Assembly (NCBI GenBank): GCA_003952965.2
Contig: RXIC02000001.1
Span: 50,711 to 114,710 of the forward strand
Length of the DNA: 64,000 nt
Reading direction: 5' to 3'
From: Morella rubra
Lineage: Eukaryota; Streptophyta; Magnoliopsida; Fagales; Myricaceae
The position numbers and the translations under genes are program-made. Within the stretch, counting starts at the first letter, position 1; the number at the start of each line of letters is the position of its first letter. The notes under the pieces are model-generated. The model saw only the letters and a program-made list of their open reading frames with translations. It had not been told where the DNA came from and ran no database searches. Below are positions 22,320 through 32,330 of this stretch, piece by piece.

Positions 22320-22369
22320 GTATTATGCTCCAGCTTCTGTGGCTATTTCTTGCATTAATTTTTTAAGAG

Positions 22370-22655
22370 GAAATCATACTTTGCACCCTTTTAACTACTA
22401 AATAATTTGTATTTATACCCCCAACTATCAAACACATTGCACTCTAAACTACCAGAATGTTTACATTTTGGATTCTATGTAAAGATCTTCCTTTAAAATC
22501 GATTAGAAAAAAGGACACGTGGAACAATCTTAACGATTGAATTGTGACATAGAGTGAAAATCAATTAGTAGTTTGGGGTGCAATATATTAATTTTGGTTG
22601 TTTTGGGAGCAAATTGCAAAATAAGTGGTAGTTAGAGGGATAAAAGTGTATTTTT
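22370..22655. repeat. MITE-like element in a paralogue A intron
   Basis: About 285 bp with imperfect inverted ends (TACTTTGCACCCTTTTAACTA at left; its inverted match near 22625-22650). A shortened relative lies at the same place in paralogue B (from about 45612), so it predates the A/B duplication. Confidence 0.45.
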
Positions 22656-23108
22656 TCCTTATTTTTATTTGTTTTTGTCCTTTTCTTTATAGTTTTTAGA
22701 TGAAAATAAATAAATATAAACATTACTCTGAAGTGGACTGCAAAAAATTAGTTTTGGAGTTAATTAGCTGTTGGATTTCTAGTAGGTTCCCACTTTATCT
22801 ACCAGTATATGTATGCAAATGATGCCTCTTAATTAGAGGTAGATCTTGGTTCTTGAATTGTTATGTCTAGGATTGCCTCTTAGACAAAATATCACTTAGA
22901 GATTGGCATTGCAACTATACAATTAACTGTGACACAATTAATGGTGTTGGCCATGAAAAAGGCGTGTAGGGAGAAGATAAGAAATTACATGCATGCTTTT
23001 GAGTTATGTAAGACATGACATCAGCTTTTGGCGTCAATGAGTTGTGATATTTTTCGTCCTCTTCACCTGTATTTATCTAAGTTACTTCCTGTTTCAAATA
23101 TTTATCAG

Positions 23109-23633
23109 GGATGCAGCAAACTTTATCGAGCATATGGTTGAAGAAATTTCCTTAAGGTGGGTCAGTCAGAACGCAGTATCATCTTTCAGACCTTATTCGA
23201 ATTATTGGGTATATGATGTTCTCTTGAGTTACATAAGTGATGGCATCCCCAAGAACTTCGATCGCCTCTATTCTAGTTTGGTGAGAAGGATTTGCACTTT
23301 CCTAGATGACGACAATCTTGGAAGTTTTCAACGCATTCGTGGATCGAGGATTTCCATTGTCATTTTCTCTGAATGTTATGGTTCTTCCAAATGTTTCCTA
23401 GATAAGCTTGTGGAGATACAAGACCTTAAGAAAACCGGAGACCACAATCTTCTTCCAATATTCTATCATATAAACCCTTTGGATGTCCAAAACCAAACTG
23501 GAACTTTTGCTGAAGCCTTCACTAGGCATGAAGAGCTGTTTAAGATGGATATGGATAGGGTACGAAGGTGGAGAACAGCTCTTAGTGAAGCAGCAGATTG
23601 TAAGGACTGGATTGTTGAGAGTGTTGCAGAAGG
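23109..23633 (+). pseudogene. Paralogue A, second TIR exon (catalytic Glu replaced)
   Basis: The exon starts after TTTATCAG at 23109 with the linker 'DAANFIEHMVEEIS' and ends at GAAGG|GTACTA (23633). Its length of 525 bp fits the phase of its neighbours. The TIR domain reads 'YDVLLSYISDGIPKNF', 'ISIVIFSECYGSSKCFLDKL' and 'LPIFYHINPLDVQNQTG'. Two features are odd. The box that normally reads W-C-L-x-E-L reads C-F-L-D-K-L, so the glutamate needed for TIR NADase activity is lysine. About 13 residues are also missing around 'DDNLGSFQRIRGSR', where paralogue B still has 'AGENISPKVLNAIRRSR'. The exon is open, but the upstream exon is broken and no clear start ATG remains, so expression is doubtful. 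Confidence 0.8.
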
Positions 23634-24179
23634 GTACTATTATGCTGGTTTTTCACATTTTTCATGCATTTTTATTTGCTTTTGCCCCTTTCCTTCTATA
23701 TAAATCTGAATGAAAATAAATGAAGCTTAAAGATAGATCTAGAATGAATCATCCAGTTGTCTTCTCTTCCTTGATCAGTGCTCTAGTAGCTATAAGGATC
23801 ATGCAACATAGAGGGAAAACCAAATTCTTGAGTTATCAAGTCTTGAAGGGCCTTTTAGATGTAGTATTTTACATTCGAGGGGAATCATATTTGGACCGAC
23901 TTACTGTGAAACATATATAATGTTTGTCTCTAAACCCAAAAATAAAAAACTAATGCATGCCATTTGGGTAATATAAGTATAACAAATAGAAAGGTTTTTC
24001 CCAAGATATTCTTGAGAAATTTTGCATGACTTGATTGTTTGTGATGACATGTTACTCTCAAGTTCTCAATGGCTGAGATGAACATCCTTTGGGTGCTGAG
24101 AACTCTCAATTCTTTTCCTCTTTTTCGTTTCTTGTACGCCTATGTGACTGTTTTATGGTCCTTTTGATTTTATGATCAG

Positions 24180-24746
24180 GGATACTGAATCAAAATTGAT
24201 CAGCGATATTGTTGAAGAAGTGATGTTTACATGCTCCTCCTTTCCTAAGGCTTTTGAAACTCTTCCACCATTTTCCAAAATTCCTTCAAATTGTTGGAAT
24301 TACGATGTCTTCCTGAGTTTCAGAGGTAAAGACACGGGGAAGACATTCACTGATCACCTTAATTCTGCCCTGAGGCATGCCGGAATTAGCACCTTCCTAG
24401 CTGATGACAAGCTTACGAGAGGGGAGAACATCTCTACTGGGCTAAACAATGCTATTCGGGGATCAAGTGTTTCAATTGTAGTTTTCTCCAAAGGCTACGC
24501 TTCTTCCAAGTGTTGCCTTGATGAGATTGCAGAGATCATGCAGTGTATGGAAAACAGAGGCCACTCTTTTCTTCCAATCTTTTTTAATGTAAGCCCCTCA
24601 GATGTTTGCAATCAAACTGGCGCTTTCGCCAAGGCATTTGCGAGGCATAAAAAGAAGTTTGAGGCAGAAAGGGTAAAGCGTTGGAGAGCAGCTCTTACTA
24701 ATGCTGGGAACCGTGCTGGTTTGTCTCTCAAAGACCAGGCAAACGG
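24180..24746 (+). CDS. Paralogue A, third TIR exon
   Basis: An open exon of 567 bp between TATGATCAG (24171-24179) and AACGG|GTATTA. It begins with the linker 'DTESKLISDIVEEVM', then a full TIR domain: 'YDVFLSFRGKDTGKTFTDHL', 'AGISTFLADDKLTRGENIST', 'SVSIVVFSKGYASSKCCLDE', 'LPIFFNVSPSDVCNQTG' and 'RWRAAL'. The catalytic glutamate (CCLDE) is retained. Its phase (1 nt + codons + 2 nt) joins it in frame to the TIR exon before it and the NB-ARC exon after it. It could be transcribed as part of a TIR-TIR-NBS message or be an inactive remnant; the sequence alone does not decide. Confidence 0.75.
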
Positions 24747-25205
24747 GTATTAATTCTTCAGCCTCCTTGTGTATTTTCTTGCATTTTGTTTGCCATTTCA
24801 AAAAAGTTTAGACGAAGTAATAAGAAAGAATAAAAGTGAACCTAAAATGGAATACAAATATCATATTTTGGTTGAATTAGTGAATTGTTGTCTATATCAT
24901 GACCACTCTTATCAGTATATGAAGACCATGCCAATTAGAAGGAGATCTTGGTCATAGCATCGGTAATTAATTTTAAGATGTAATATATCTAAGAAGTAGA
25001 TCTTTTAAAGATATTTAATTTTTATTAGAGTTTGTAAAAAATGTAGAGAGAGATGATTTGATGTAATTGTTTAATAAAAAATATTAGAGTTAGGTGAAAA
25101 AGTACCATCCTTGGCAAAATATAGTTAATGCTTTCTCCATGCATGAAAGGAAAGAAATTACTTTCTTCATAATTTTATCTCCTTTTATTATTATTTTTTT
25201 ATCAG

Positions 25206-26019
25206 GTACGAATCAAAGTTGATCAAGATGATTGTTAAAAAAGTTTTGCCTAATGTGATTCATGGGGGAATGGATTCTCGTGTGAAGAAACTTAGAGGTT
25301 TATTAAATCTGGGAACGCCTAAAGTTTTCATCGTGGGAATCTATGGAATCGGTGGGATAGGCAAAACAACCCTAGCGGAGGCTGTTTTTAACCAATTGTG
25401 CGATAGTTTTGAAGTAAGTTGTTTTCTTCTGAATATTCAAGGAGTTTCAGGACAACCCCATGGTATTGTTCATTTACAAAAACTACTTCTTTACAATATC
25501 TTGAAGACGAAGAATTTGGAGATTGTGAATGAATATGAAGGAATCACATTGATTAAGAAATCCTTGCATGGCAAAAGAGTTCTTATTGTTCTTGATAATG
25601 TGGATTGCATGCAACAAGTACATTTATTAGCAGGAAATCGTAAATGGCTTGGGCCGGGGAGCAGAATCATTGTAACGACCAGAAATGAACAATTACTTAC
25701 TCAACTTGGAGTAGATGAAAAAATGAAGGTTGAAGAATTGGATTATTGGGAGTCTAATGAACTTTTCAGCTGGCATTCCTTTGAAGGGAATATTAATGAA
25801 AGCAAAGATCACTCAGAGCTTTCGAGTATTGCAGCAGAGTGCATTGGAGGGGTTCCATTAGCTCTTAAGCTTTTTGGCTCTTTTCTAAGAGGAAGAAGCA
25901 TTGGTGAATGGGAAATGAAATTGGATGAATTACGAAGGGTCACAGCCTCCATCGAGCATCAAGCACTTACGCCTCACATTCATAAAGAGAAAAAAAGGAA
26001 AATAACACTTGCTGAGTGA
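25206..26019 (+). CDS. Paralogue A, NB-ARC exon, truncated
   Basis: It starts after TTTTTTTATCAG with 'YESKLIKMIVKKVLPNV', the usual link into NB-ARC. Motifs in order: P-loop 'GIYGIGGIGKTTLAEAVF', RNBS-A 'FEVSCFLLNIQGVS', kinase 2 'KRVLIVLDNVD' (N in place of the second D), RNBS-B 'GSRIIVTTRNEQLL', and 'GGVPLALKLFGSFLRGRS' in the GLPL position. After 'WEMKLDELRRVTASIEHQ' it leaves the family sequence and stops at 26017-26019. The ARC2 part with MHD, and the LRR, are absent. Length is 271 codons against ~368 in the intact gene's exon 2. If translated, it would give a TIR-NBS type protein without LRR. Confidence 0.78.
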
Positions 26020-26039
26020 ATATCAATCTGCAGAGGAGA

Positions 26040-26140
26040 TACAAGACCTCATCTCTGCCTTGTTGTGAGCTGGAATTAGCACCTTCTTGGATGATGATGA
26101 TCAGCTTCTAAGAGATAAGCCTCTTTGTGCTGGACTACTA
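26040..26140 (+). pseudogene. TIR fragment behind NB-ARC of paralogue A (left half)
   Basis: 'AGISTFLDDDDQLLRDKPLC' in the frame around 26070-26130 is a TIR segment (compare AGISTFLADDELSKGE). It lies 3' of the NB-ARC exon. Its continuation is at 28690-28860, beyond a MITE-like stretch (about 26150-26464) and the Pack-MULE. Confidence 0.6.
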
Positions 26141-26871
26141 ATTTACATAGTGATTGTTTGTAAAAATTTTGAGGTGGTTAAAATTTTGGGGTGTTGGAGT
26201 TGGTGAAAAAAGTGAACATAGCGTTTGTCAAACTTAAAATTTTAATAAAATTTTACTTTTATCAAACACACTTCAAAATTTTACTTTTACTTTTATCACT
26301 CATTCACCAATTCCAATATCACCTCGTTTTTAACACCAACATAAAACTTTAACAAAATTTTAAAATCAAACGTATTGAAAAAGAGAGATAATTTAAATAA
26401 ATTTTTTTATATTTATTTTGTTGGAGTTTGATGAAAAAGTGAAAAAAGAGATAATCTTGTGTAGTTATTTTATGGGAAAATTCAATTTTAGCACTATGTT
26501 TTGACAATTTTTACAAATTGGTCACTAAATTTTTTTTTTTAGTTTTCAGTCACTGACTTTAGGCCCTTATAAATATTTGGTCTTTATGTCAGTTCACCGT
26601 CTGTTTGACTAACGGCATCTTTATTCACGTCAGCAATCTTACACACTCAACTCACCTCTGTCCACGTCACTCTCTCCCTCAACTGCCAAATTCAAAATGA
26701 CACACAGTTAATTTATAAATCAAAACGATGTGCTCAGATAAAATCAACGTGCACCGTTTTGAAACACAAAGCTATGCCCTACCTTGAAAATTTTATTCTG
26801 TCCACACCGTTTTGTTAAAAACTAGTACTGCTCCTCTCTCCCATCACCCCTCCCCCGACGTTCCTCTTCAC

Positions 26872-27012
26872 ATTACTGATGGTGCACTTGTGGTCGTTGA
26901 TGATTGCGTCCAAACATAAACACAATGTCATCATGGCAACCTACGAAGATCCCCTACTCAGCGACGTTCAAGTTTATCCCAAGAAGGGGACAGTTGCGTT
27001 CTCTGCTGGTCT
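26872..27012 (+). pseudogene. Captured elongation factor 2 (eEF2) fragment
   Basis: The plus strand reads '[15 protein letters not shown]' and then, after a shift, '[20 protein letters not shown]' followed by '[10 protein letters not shown]'. These are two neighbouring blocks of the GTPase domain of eukaryotic elongation factor 2, the ribosome translocase. The stretch between them (the NKMD box and after) is missing. About 47 codons in all, so it is non-functional. The sequence from 27013 to about 27590 may be from yet another source and was not recognised. Confidence 0.75.
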
Positions 27013-27794
27013 CCTAGCTGCAAGTGTGGTTTTGTTCAGAGGAAGAGAATAACCCTCAAAAGTCCTCTTTTGCCTGGGGAACATATTCAACGTTTATTCC
27101 ACCACATTAGTTTCAATAATCAAAAGAACTATTTCAGATCACCTAATGCCAGGTTGGTATTCCACTTGCACCTAATGATAGGTTCAATGCAATACTCGAT
27201 TGAGCATTTTTCTACAATAGTTATCTGATTACTCATATTGGATGTGACAGCTAAAGAGTTATACTAGCTCTACGTACCTCTGTTTGCTTCTTTTCTCCAT
27301 AGCTAGATGAGCCCTGGCTCCACTCAGTAAGAGGCAAAGATATGGAGTCACCATGTATCAAGTCTGATGTTGAGATCTTCGACTCTACTTTATTCTTCTT
27401 GCAATCCTATTCTTCTATTTTCGTGAGCTGATCCAAAGGTTGTTTCCCTTCCTTCTGCAACTCTTCTATATATCCAATTGCATCTCCAAGAAATCGAAGA
27501 CATATCCATCTAGAAATTCATTGCATGAAGAAGAGTAAAAACTCAACAAAAGCAGAAAGACACTCCCAACTGTGCAACACAAACAACAAACCATTATAAT
27601 CTTTGACAGAGATTAATTATATTAACCTTGGTTATCCTCGGGACTAAAGAGCGTAGGGTGTAGAGCCCATCTTTAATCCTGCGCCTTCTCTTCCTCTCTG
27701 TGACAAGATTTATTGAATGGTATTGTTCTCCTAGTGGCTTTGAGTCTCGACGGGTTTGAAGGTTAGCTTTGTGTTTTTTTTTTTCTCTATTCCA

Positions 27795-28309
27795 AATAGG
27801 ATGCAAACCTTCCGGAAAAGAAGGCCCTCAAAAATGCTTCCAAACTTGCAAGCCTCAAGATAAAATACCAAACTTTTGTAAGTCCCAGAAGCATGCTTCT
27901 TCTTCAAGACTTCTATCAGATCACAAGTGCAGAGGTAAGGACTGGTAGGCATCCCAAGCACACCAAGACCCCATGGTCACTGTAGTATACGAAAATATGA
28001 TTGTTGGGACCATTATCGATGACCTTCCCACTGGCCCCTATAAGAGCAGTTTTGTTTCCAAGAATAACGGCAAAAAAGTTAACTGTAATTCCAGTAGCCA
28101 CTGGAGCCGGTGACCAACACCACCCATATGGTCCCCGATGTGACGTCATCATCAACGTTGGCAACCCTACCAATTCTTTCGAAGAATATAGATGCTTCTA
28201 AGGGCAACCGAAGATAGTCTCCATTCAGGTCCCTGCCGGCCGAGACTGAACCGTAGAGGCCAAGGAGTGCAAGGAGGAAGACGACGATGATGGAGGCTAT
28301 GGGATTCAT
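27795..28309 (-). pseudogene. Captured vacuolar processing enzyme (legumain) fragment
   Basis: The minus strand starts with a signal peptide (MNPIASIIVVFLLALLGLYG), then '[16 protein letters not shown]', '[16 protein letters not shown]', '[19 protein letters not shown]', '[16 protein letters not shown]', 'LGMPTSPYL', '[20 protein letters not shown]' and 'GSIFEGLL'. This is the N-terminal third of plant VPE, a C13 cysteine protease. The catalytic His (YYSDHG) and the Cys (LEAC) are present, but the residue after Cys is K rather than E. About 50 residues are missing after 'GYWNY', and frameshifts occur after 'SDHG' and after 'EGLL'. It is non-functional. It seems to read through without introns over the recognised blocks. 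Confidence 0.85.
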
Positions 28310-28689
28310 TGCGATGAGCTGGGGGTTACTTAGCGTTGCGTTCAAAACGGTGCGCCTTGGTTTTATCAGAGCACATCGTTTTGGCTTATAAAGTAACGGT
28401 ATGTCGTTTTAAATTTGGCAGCTGAGGAAGAGAGCGACGTGGACTGAGTTGAGCTGAATATGCAAGATTGCTGACATGGACAGAGATTCAGCTAGTCAAA
28501 TAAACGGTCAACTAACAGAATGATTAAATATTTATAAAGGTTTAAAGTTAGTGACTGAAAACTGAAAAAAAAAAAAAATTTTTAGTGACCAATTCGTAAA
28601 AAGGTCAAAACTTAGTGACCAAAATTGAATTTTTCCTTATTTTATTATGGCTAACATTTTAAAGTGTTAACATTTTAGAAACAAAGGAC

Positions 28690-28860
28690 ATGTTATGCCA
28701 CCTATGGTTCAATGATTCCATTTTTAGTTTTCTCCAAAGGTTAGCCTTATTCCTGGTAGTGCTTTTCTTACCTATTTTTTTTTTTAATTTTTCATGTGAA
28801 CCCCTCGAATGTCAAAAACAAATCACCGAAACTTCTACGCCGAGAAACTCTCTCGAAGGA
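28690..28860 (+). pseudogene. TIR fragment of paralogue A (right half)
   Basis: Contains 'FSFLQRLALFLVVLFLPIFF' and 'CQKQITETST'. It parallels 57880-58010 in paralogue B ('FCFLQRLGLF', 'QKLTETSTEAF') and is a decayed TIR core. The Pack-MULE separates it from 26040-26140. Confidence 0.5.
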
Positions 28861-28869
28861 ATTTTTTTT

Positions 28870-29694
28870 TGTCTACAAAGAGAACGTGTCTTTTTCGTAG
28901 TGTTTGGAGGTTAATATAATTTAATGTTTAATAAAATAATTATAAAATAACCTCTCTTTTAAATTTTCAAAATTTTGACAATTGAAGGCAATTTTGCTCT
29001 TCGCGGTTTCTTCTTTTCTATCCGCACAACTCTATTCCAACTAAAAAATATGCATGTAATTATTATGGATGGGTTTCGGCAGACTCTCCTGGGGATTAGT
29101 AGAGACCCGAGCTTTGAAAGGAGAGAGCAGCAGAGACAGATTTGGTGGTGGAGCATCGTGTCTATGCACGAGGTTCTCTATGTTTCTGGCCAGGGAGACC
29201 AATAGAGCGTCTTCAACAGGGGTGTTGCGGCAACCATGCCGGACTGCCCAGCAACATTCGGATCATTTGGAGTAGAAGTCATCGTCAAGTAAGGCAAGAT
29301 TGAACTGAGTGGGGAATAAGGCAAAGCGTCGAGAGAATGGCTATTTAGTACGAAAGTGGGAAGGTATATCCCACAAACAGTGCCAAATGATGATGTTAAG
29401 AATCACTGCGTAGCTGGAGCTAATCAATCTTACAAAAATCATCGAAGGGAAATGGTCTCGGATCAAGTCTCTGACGGCCAAGTTAGATCTTGAGAAGGTG
29501 ATCTGTGCTTAAAGGATAGAATTAAGCGTGAGTTATATGAGGTGTTATACCTTGCTTTGTATATGAGTTCAAGAGCCATACATTGATTGGGAGTCTGATC
29601 GTAGAGTTCTACTAGGAGAGAGGAAGGTCTTTTGAACATATAGGATCCTTTGATTGTCAGGCATTCAATTAGGAGTCTGAAGTCTCAGGGACTT
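28870..29694. other. Unassigned stretch
   Basis: It contains short ORFs (e.g. 28975-29205 plus) without recognisable domains. Sequence around 29060-29690 is less AT-rich and may be an old mobile element, but no family was identified. It continues beyond the hAT insertion at 30998-31209. Confidence 0.35.
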
Positions 29695-29702
29695 TAGAGT
29701 TG

Positions 29703-30997
29703 AGCTGGGGTGGCTTTAAGGTAATTAAGGCCTTAGGCGAAACCTCAAAGTGAGGCCTTTTATAAAATAATATATTTAAAAAATAAACTATTAATAAAAA
29801 TTTAGTTAAAACATATTTTTCTAGTTTTTGAGATGCAAAATTTCTTATTTTGTTAATATATCATTTTCAATTGATAACATGACTAATCCATTTAATCTTT
29901 TTGCCTTATAGTTGATCTTAAGTAGGATTTTATTAGTTTTAGTTTTGAAAAACTTCTTTTGCAGAAGCAACATGTATGTCAATAATATTCTATAAGCAAT
30001 ACTTGCATTTGAAAAAGAGTCTAATTTTTTTATATGGTTTAATGTTTCAATTGGAGTGTAAGTCTCTATTTTTAAAATCTTTTTAACAATTTCAATTTTG
30101 AAAACAAATCTAAATCATCAATATCAACATAATCTTCCCGTTTTAAAATATTTTTAAGTACAAGACAATATTTTTTCAAGTCATCTTCATCAAAGATTTC
30201 AACTTTTTCAAATTAAATAAAAAACCAAAAACACAATACAAATAATGATAACTACAACAAATAAAACATAAAATAAAAAGTTTAGAATAATAGCCCGGGA
30301 ATTTAGTGAGACAAATGATCTTAAAAAGTTTTAATTAGTTTTTGAACTTACCAACCAATCGAAATATTGTCTTGCTTAATTGTGAAATGGTTTATAGATT
30401 AAGTCCTTTTAAAGATAGATTTTTAATTGTTAATTAATGCATACAAATGTAAAAATATTAAATAGATTAGATGATATAAACGGCTAGGAATTATTTTTGC
30501 TTGTCAAGTAATGGTAAAAAAATTTAATGAATTAGGTGCAAGATTTTATAGGATTTCTTGAATCAATTGCCAACTAATCTTAAGGAGATTTTATAGGATA
30601 TTGATTTTATGAAATTTTGTTTGAATCAATTTGCAATTAATATCTTTTAAATAAAGAGGCGTTGTGGTGCCTTCAATCAAGTAAATTTAATAGGCCTCTT
30701 TATATAATACAAATTAATTAACTAGACTTTACAAGGTTGATGATGCTTTAATAAAAGAGACTTTATAGACTGGTAAAGAGCTAATAGTTCCTTTTATCAA
30801 GAAGATTTAATAGGTCTCTTTATAGAATAAAAATTAATTAATAAAATTTTATACAAATAGCTTTAAAGTTAAAATTTTTTAGGACTTATCATTAAATATT
30901 TTTTAAATATACCTATTAAATAAAAGTTTTAATTAAGGGCCTCCATATTTTAGGGCCTTAGGTAACCGTCTACCTTGCTTATAGCTGGAGTCACCCC
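29703..30997 (-). mobile_element. hAT transposon relic
   Basis: Flanked by the 8-bp direct repeat TAGAGTTG (29695-29702 and 30998-31005), the target-site length of hAT elements. The ends share a short inverted repeat (GGGGTGGCT near 29707; GGGGTGACT reading inward from 30997), with further similarity in 'GGCCTTAGG'. The minus strand carries the C-terminal end of a hAT transposase. Confidence 0.72.
29845..30209 (-). pseudogene. hAT transposase C-terminus (dimerisation region), frameshifted
   Basis: The minus strand reads 'DEDDLKKYCLVLKNIL', 'YTPIETLNHIKKLD', 'NASIAYRILLT' and, after a shift, 'SFSKLKLIKSYLRST' and 'RLNGLVMLSIENDILTK' before a stop. These are the closing motifs of the TTF-type zinc finger/hAT dimerisation transposases. 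The N-terminal and catalytic parts are absent. Confidence 0.75.
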
Positions 30998-31218
30998 TAG
31001 AGTTGTGTGGACAGATGGCGATGCCAGTAATGGGTCAAGCCAAGGGTGGTCGGGTCTGATAGGGCCTGGTATTTATGGCCCAACAAATCCCAATTTTAGT
31101 ATATGGAAAATGATACAACTTCTAGTTTGATTCATCGTTGTTTGTTCTTCTGGGAAGATACTGTAACAACTTCGTTGACCAAATATAAGACAGATAGTTT
31201 TTAAAAGTTATGAAAAAA

Positions 31219-31345
31219 GAGAAATGCTACACAGTCGTCTGCCGTTCTACTGAGGTTCTTCTCGCTGACGTGGACCTATTTTTTTATTAGAAACTTGAGA
31301 ACGGTTCTCTTTTAGTTGAAAACTTAAAACCGGTTCAACAATAAC
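31219..31345 (+). repeat. MULE left terminal inverted repeat
   Basis: Matches 37525-37651 in reverse complement with scattered substitutions, including GTGGACCTATTTTTTTATTA and the AACCGGTTCA core at the inner end. Confidence 0.9.
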
Positions 31346-32330
31346 GTTTTTTGGTCTTTTTGTTTTCGTTCCTTCTTAGTTTTTTTACGCAATCTTCTTC
31401 TTGTCTCTCAGAAATTATTTTTCCTCTCCCACTTCCCTAAAACTGCCGGATTGGAAGTACAAATATCTGCTTAAAAATTTCTCCTCTCTTTTTTCTCTCT
31501 CATTTTTCCTCCATATCCATAGAGATTAAAGCAAAGGAAATAAACCCATTTTCTCTCCCTTTTCCGTTGTCCATTAGTGGCAGAATCCCAATCTCAACCC
31601 CTTTTTTGGCGACATAAAGCCCAACTTGAATCTCAGGTATTTGATTTCGTGTTTATAATTTGGATTTTTTGTATTTCTTTTGGAACGAAATAATTTATTT
31701 GATTTTCTAGGGTTTGTGTTATATATGAAAGTTTGTGCCTTTTTTGGTTGGATTCTGTTTGATTTCTTAGAAAATTTTCGTCAATGTTGCCAACTCATCC
31801 AACCAAATCAAATAACAGAGAAATTTTTAAGATCTATGTAATCTTTATCAATATTAGTAAAATTTTGGTAAATATCAAATTAAAGTTCAATGTCTTTTGC
31901 CATTGACACCTTGTTTCAAACAAGGAATCGAAGTTTGTCATGTAGTCAAAAGTTGCAAGATGATCTACAACGGATACAAGTGTTTTATGAATTATTTTTC
32001 AAAAATATTTAAGTGAAATCTTTGTTGGACAATTTTACTTAAAAAATTAAGTGAAATTTCTTTAGCAAAAATTACAAGGTATAACTTCTCAATTTGTAAT
32101 GCTTTAAGATAATGTCCAAGGAACAAATTTATTAAACTAGTGTGGGAAACAAAAGAAAAAAAATCATGATTAGCATGATGTACTTTGATTATTTTGTAGA
32201 AAATCGTAATCTTTCACATATTTAAGATTTAGGATTTAGGAAAAATGTCCATAAACCATGAGTTTATGAGCACTAACCAATTTTGTTTGCTTTTTCAGTT
32301 ACTCATTGTGGCCACCTTTTGTTCTTCTAA

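Larger units (their letters stand above)
26474..28636. mobile_element. Pack-MULE with eEF2 and vacuolar processing enzyme fragments
   Basis: Terminal inverted repeats of about 300 bp (26474 to about 26795, and about 28335 to 28636) begin GGGAAAATTCAATTTT and GGAAAAATTCAATTTT. A perfect 9-bp direct repeat TTATTTTAT flanks them (26465-26473 and 28637-28645). Long inverted repeats with a 9-bp duplication define a Mutator-like element. There is no transposase; between the repeats are pieces of two host genes in opposite orientation. It is inserted in a TIR relic of paralogue A. Confidence 0.88.

Noticed and set aside
23709-23935. Conserved plus-strand ORF (66 codons) shared with 50257-50541.
   Set aside because: It is intron sequence kept from the A/B duplication; frames differ between copies and there is no domain. 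Similarity is explained by duplication, not coding constraint.
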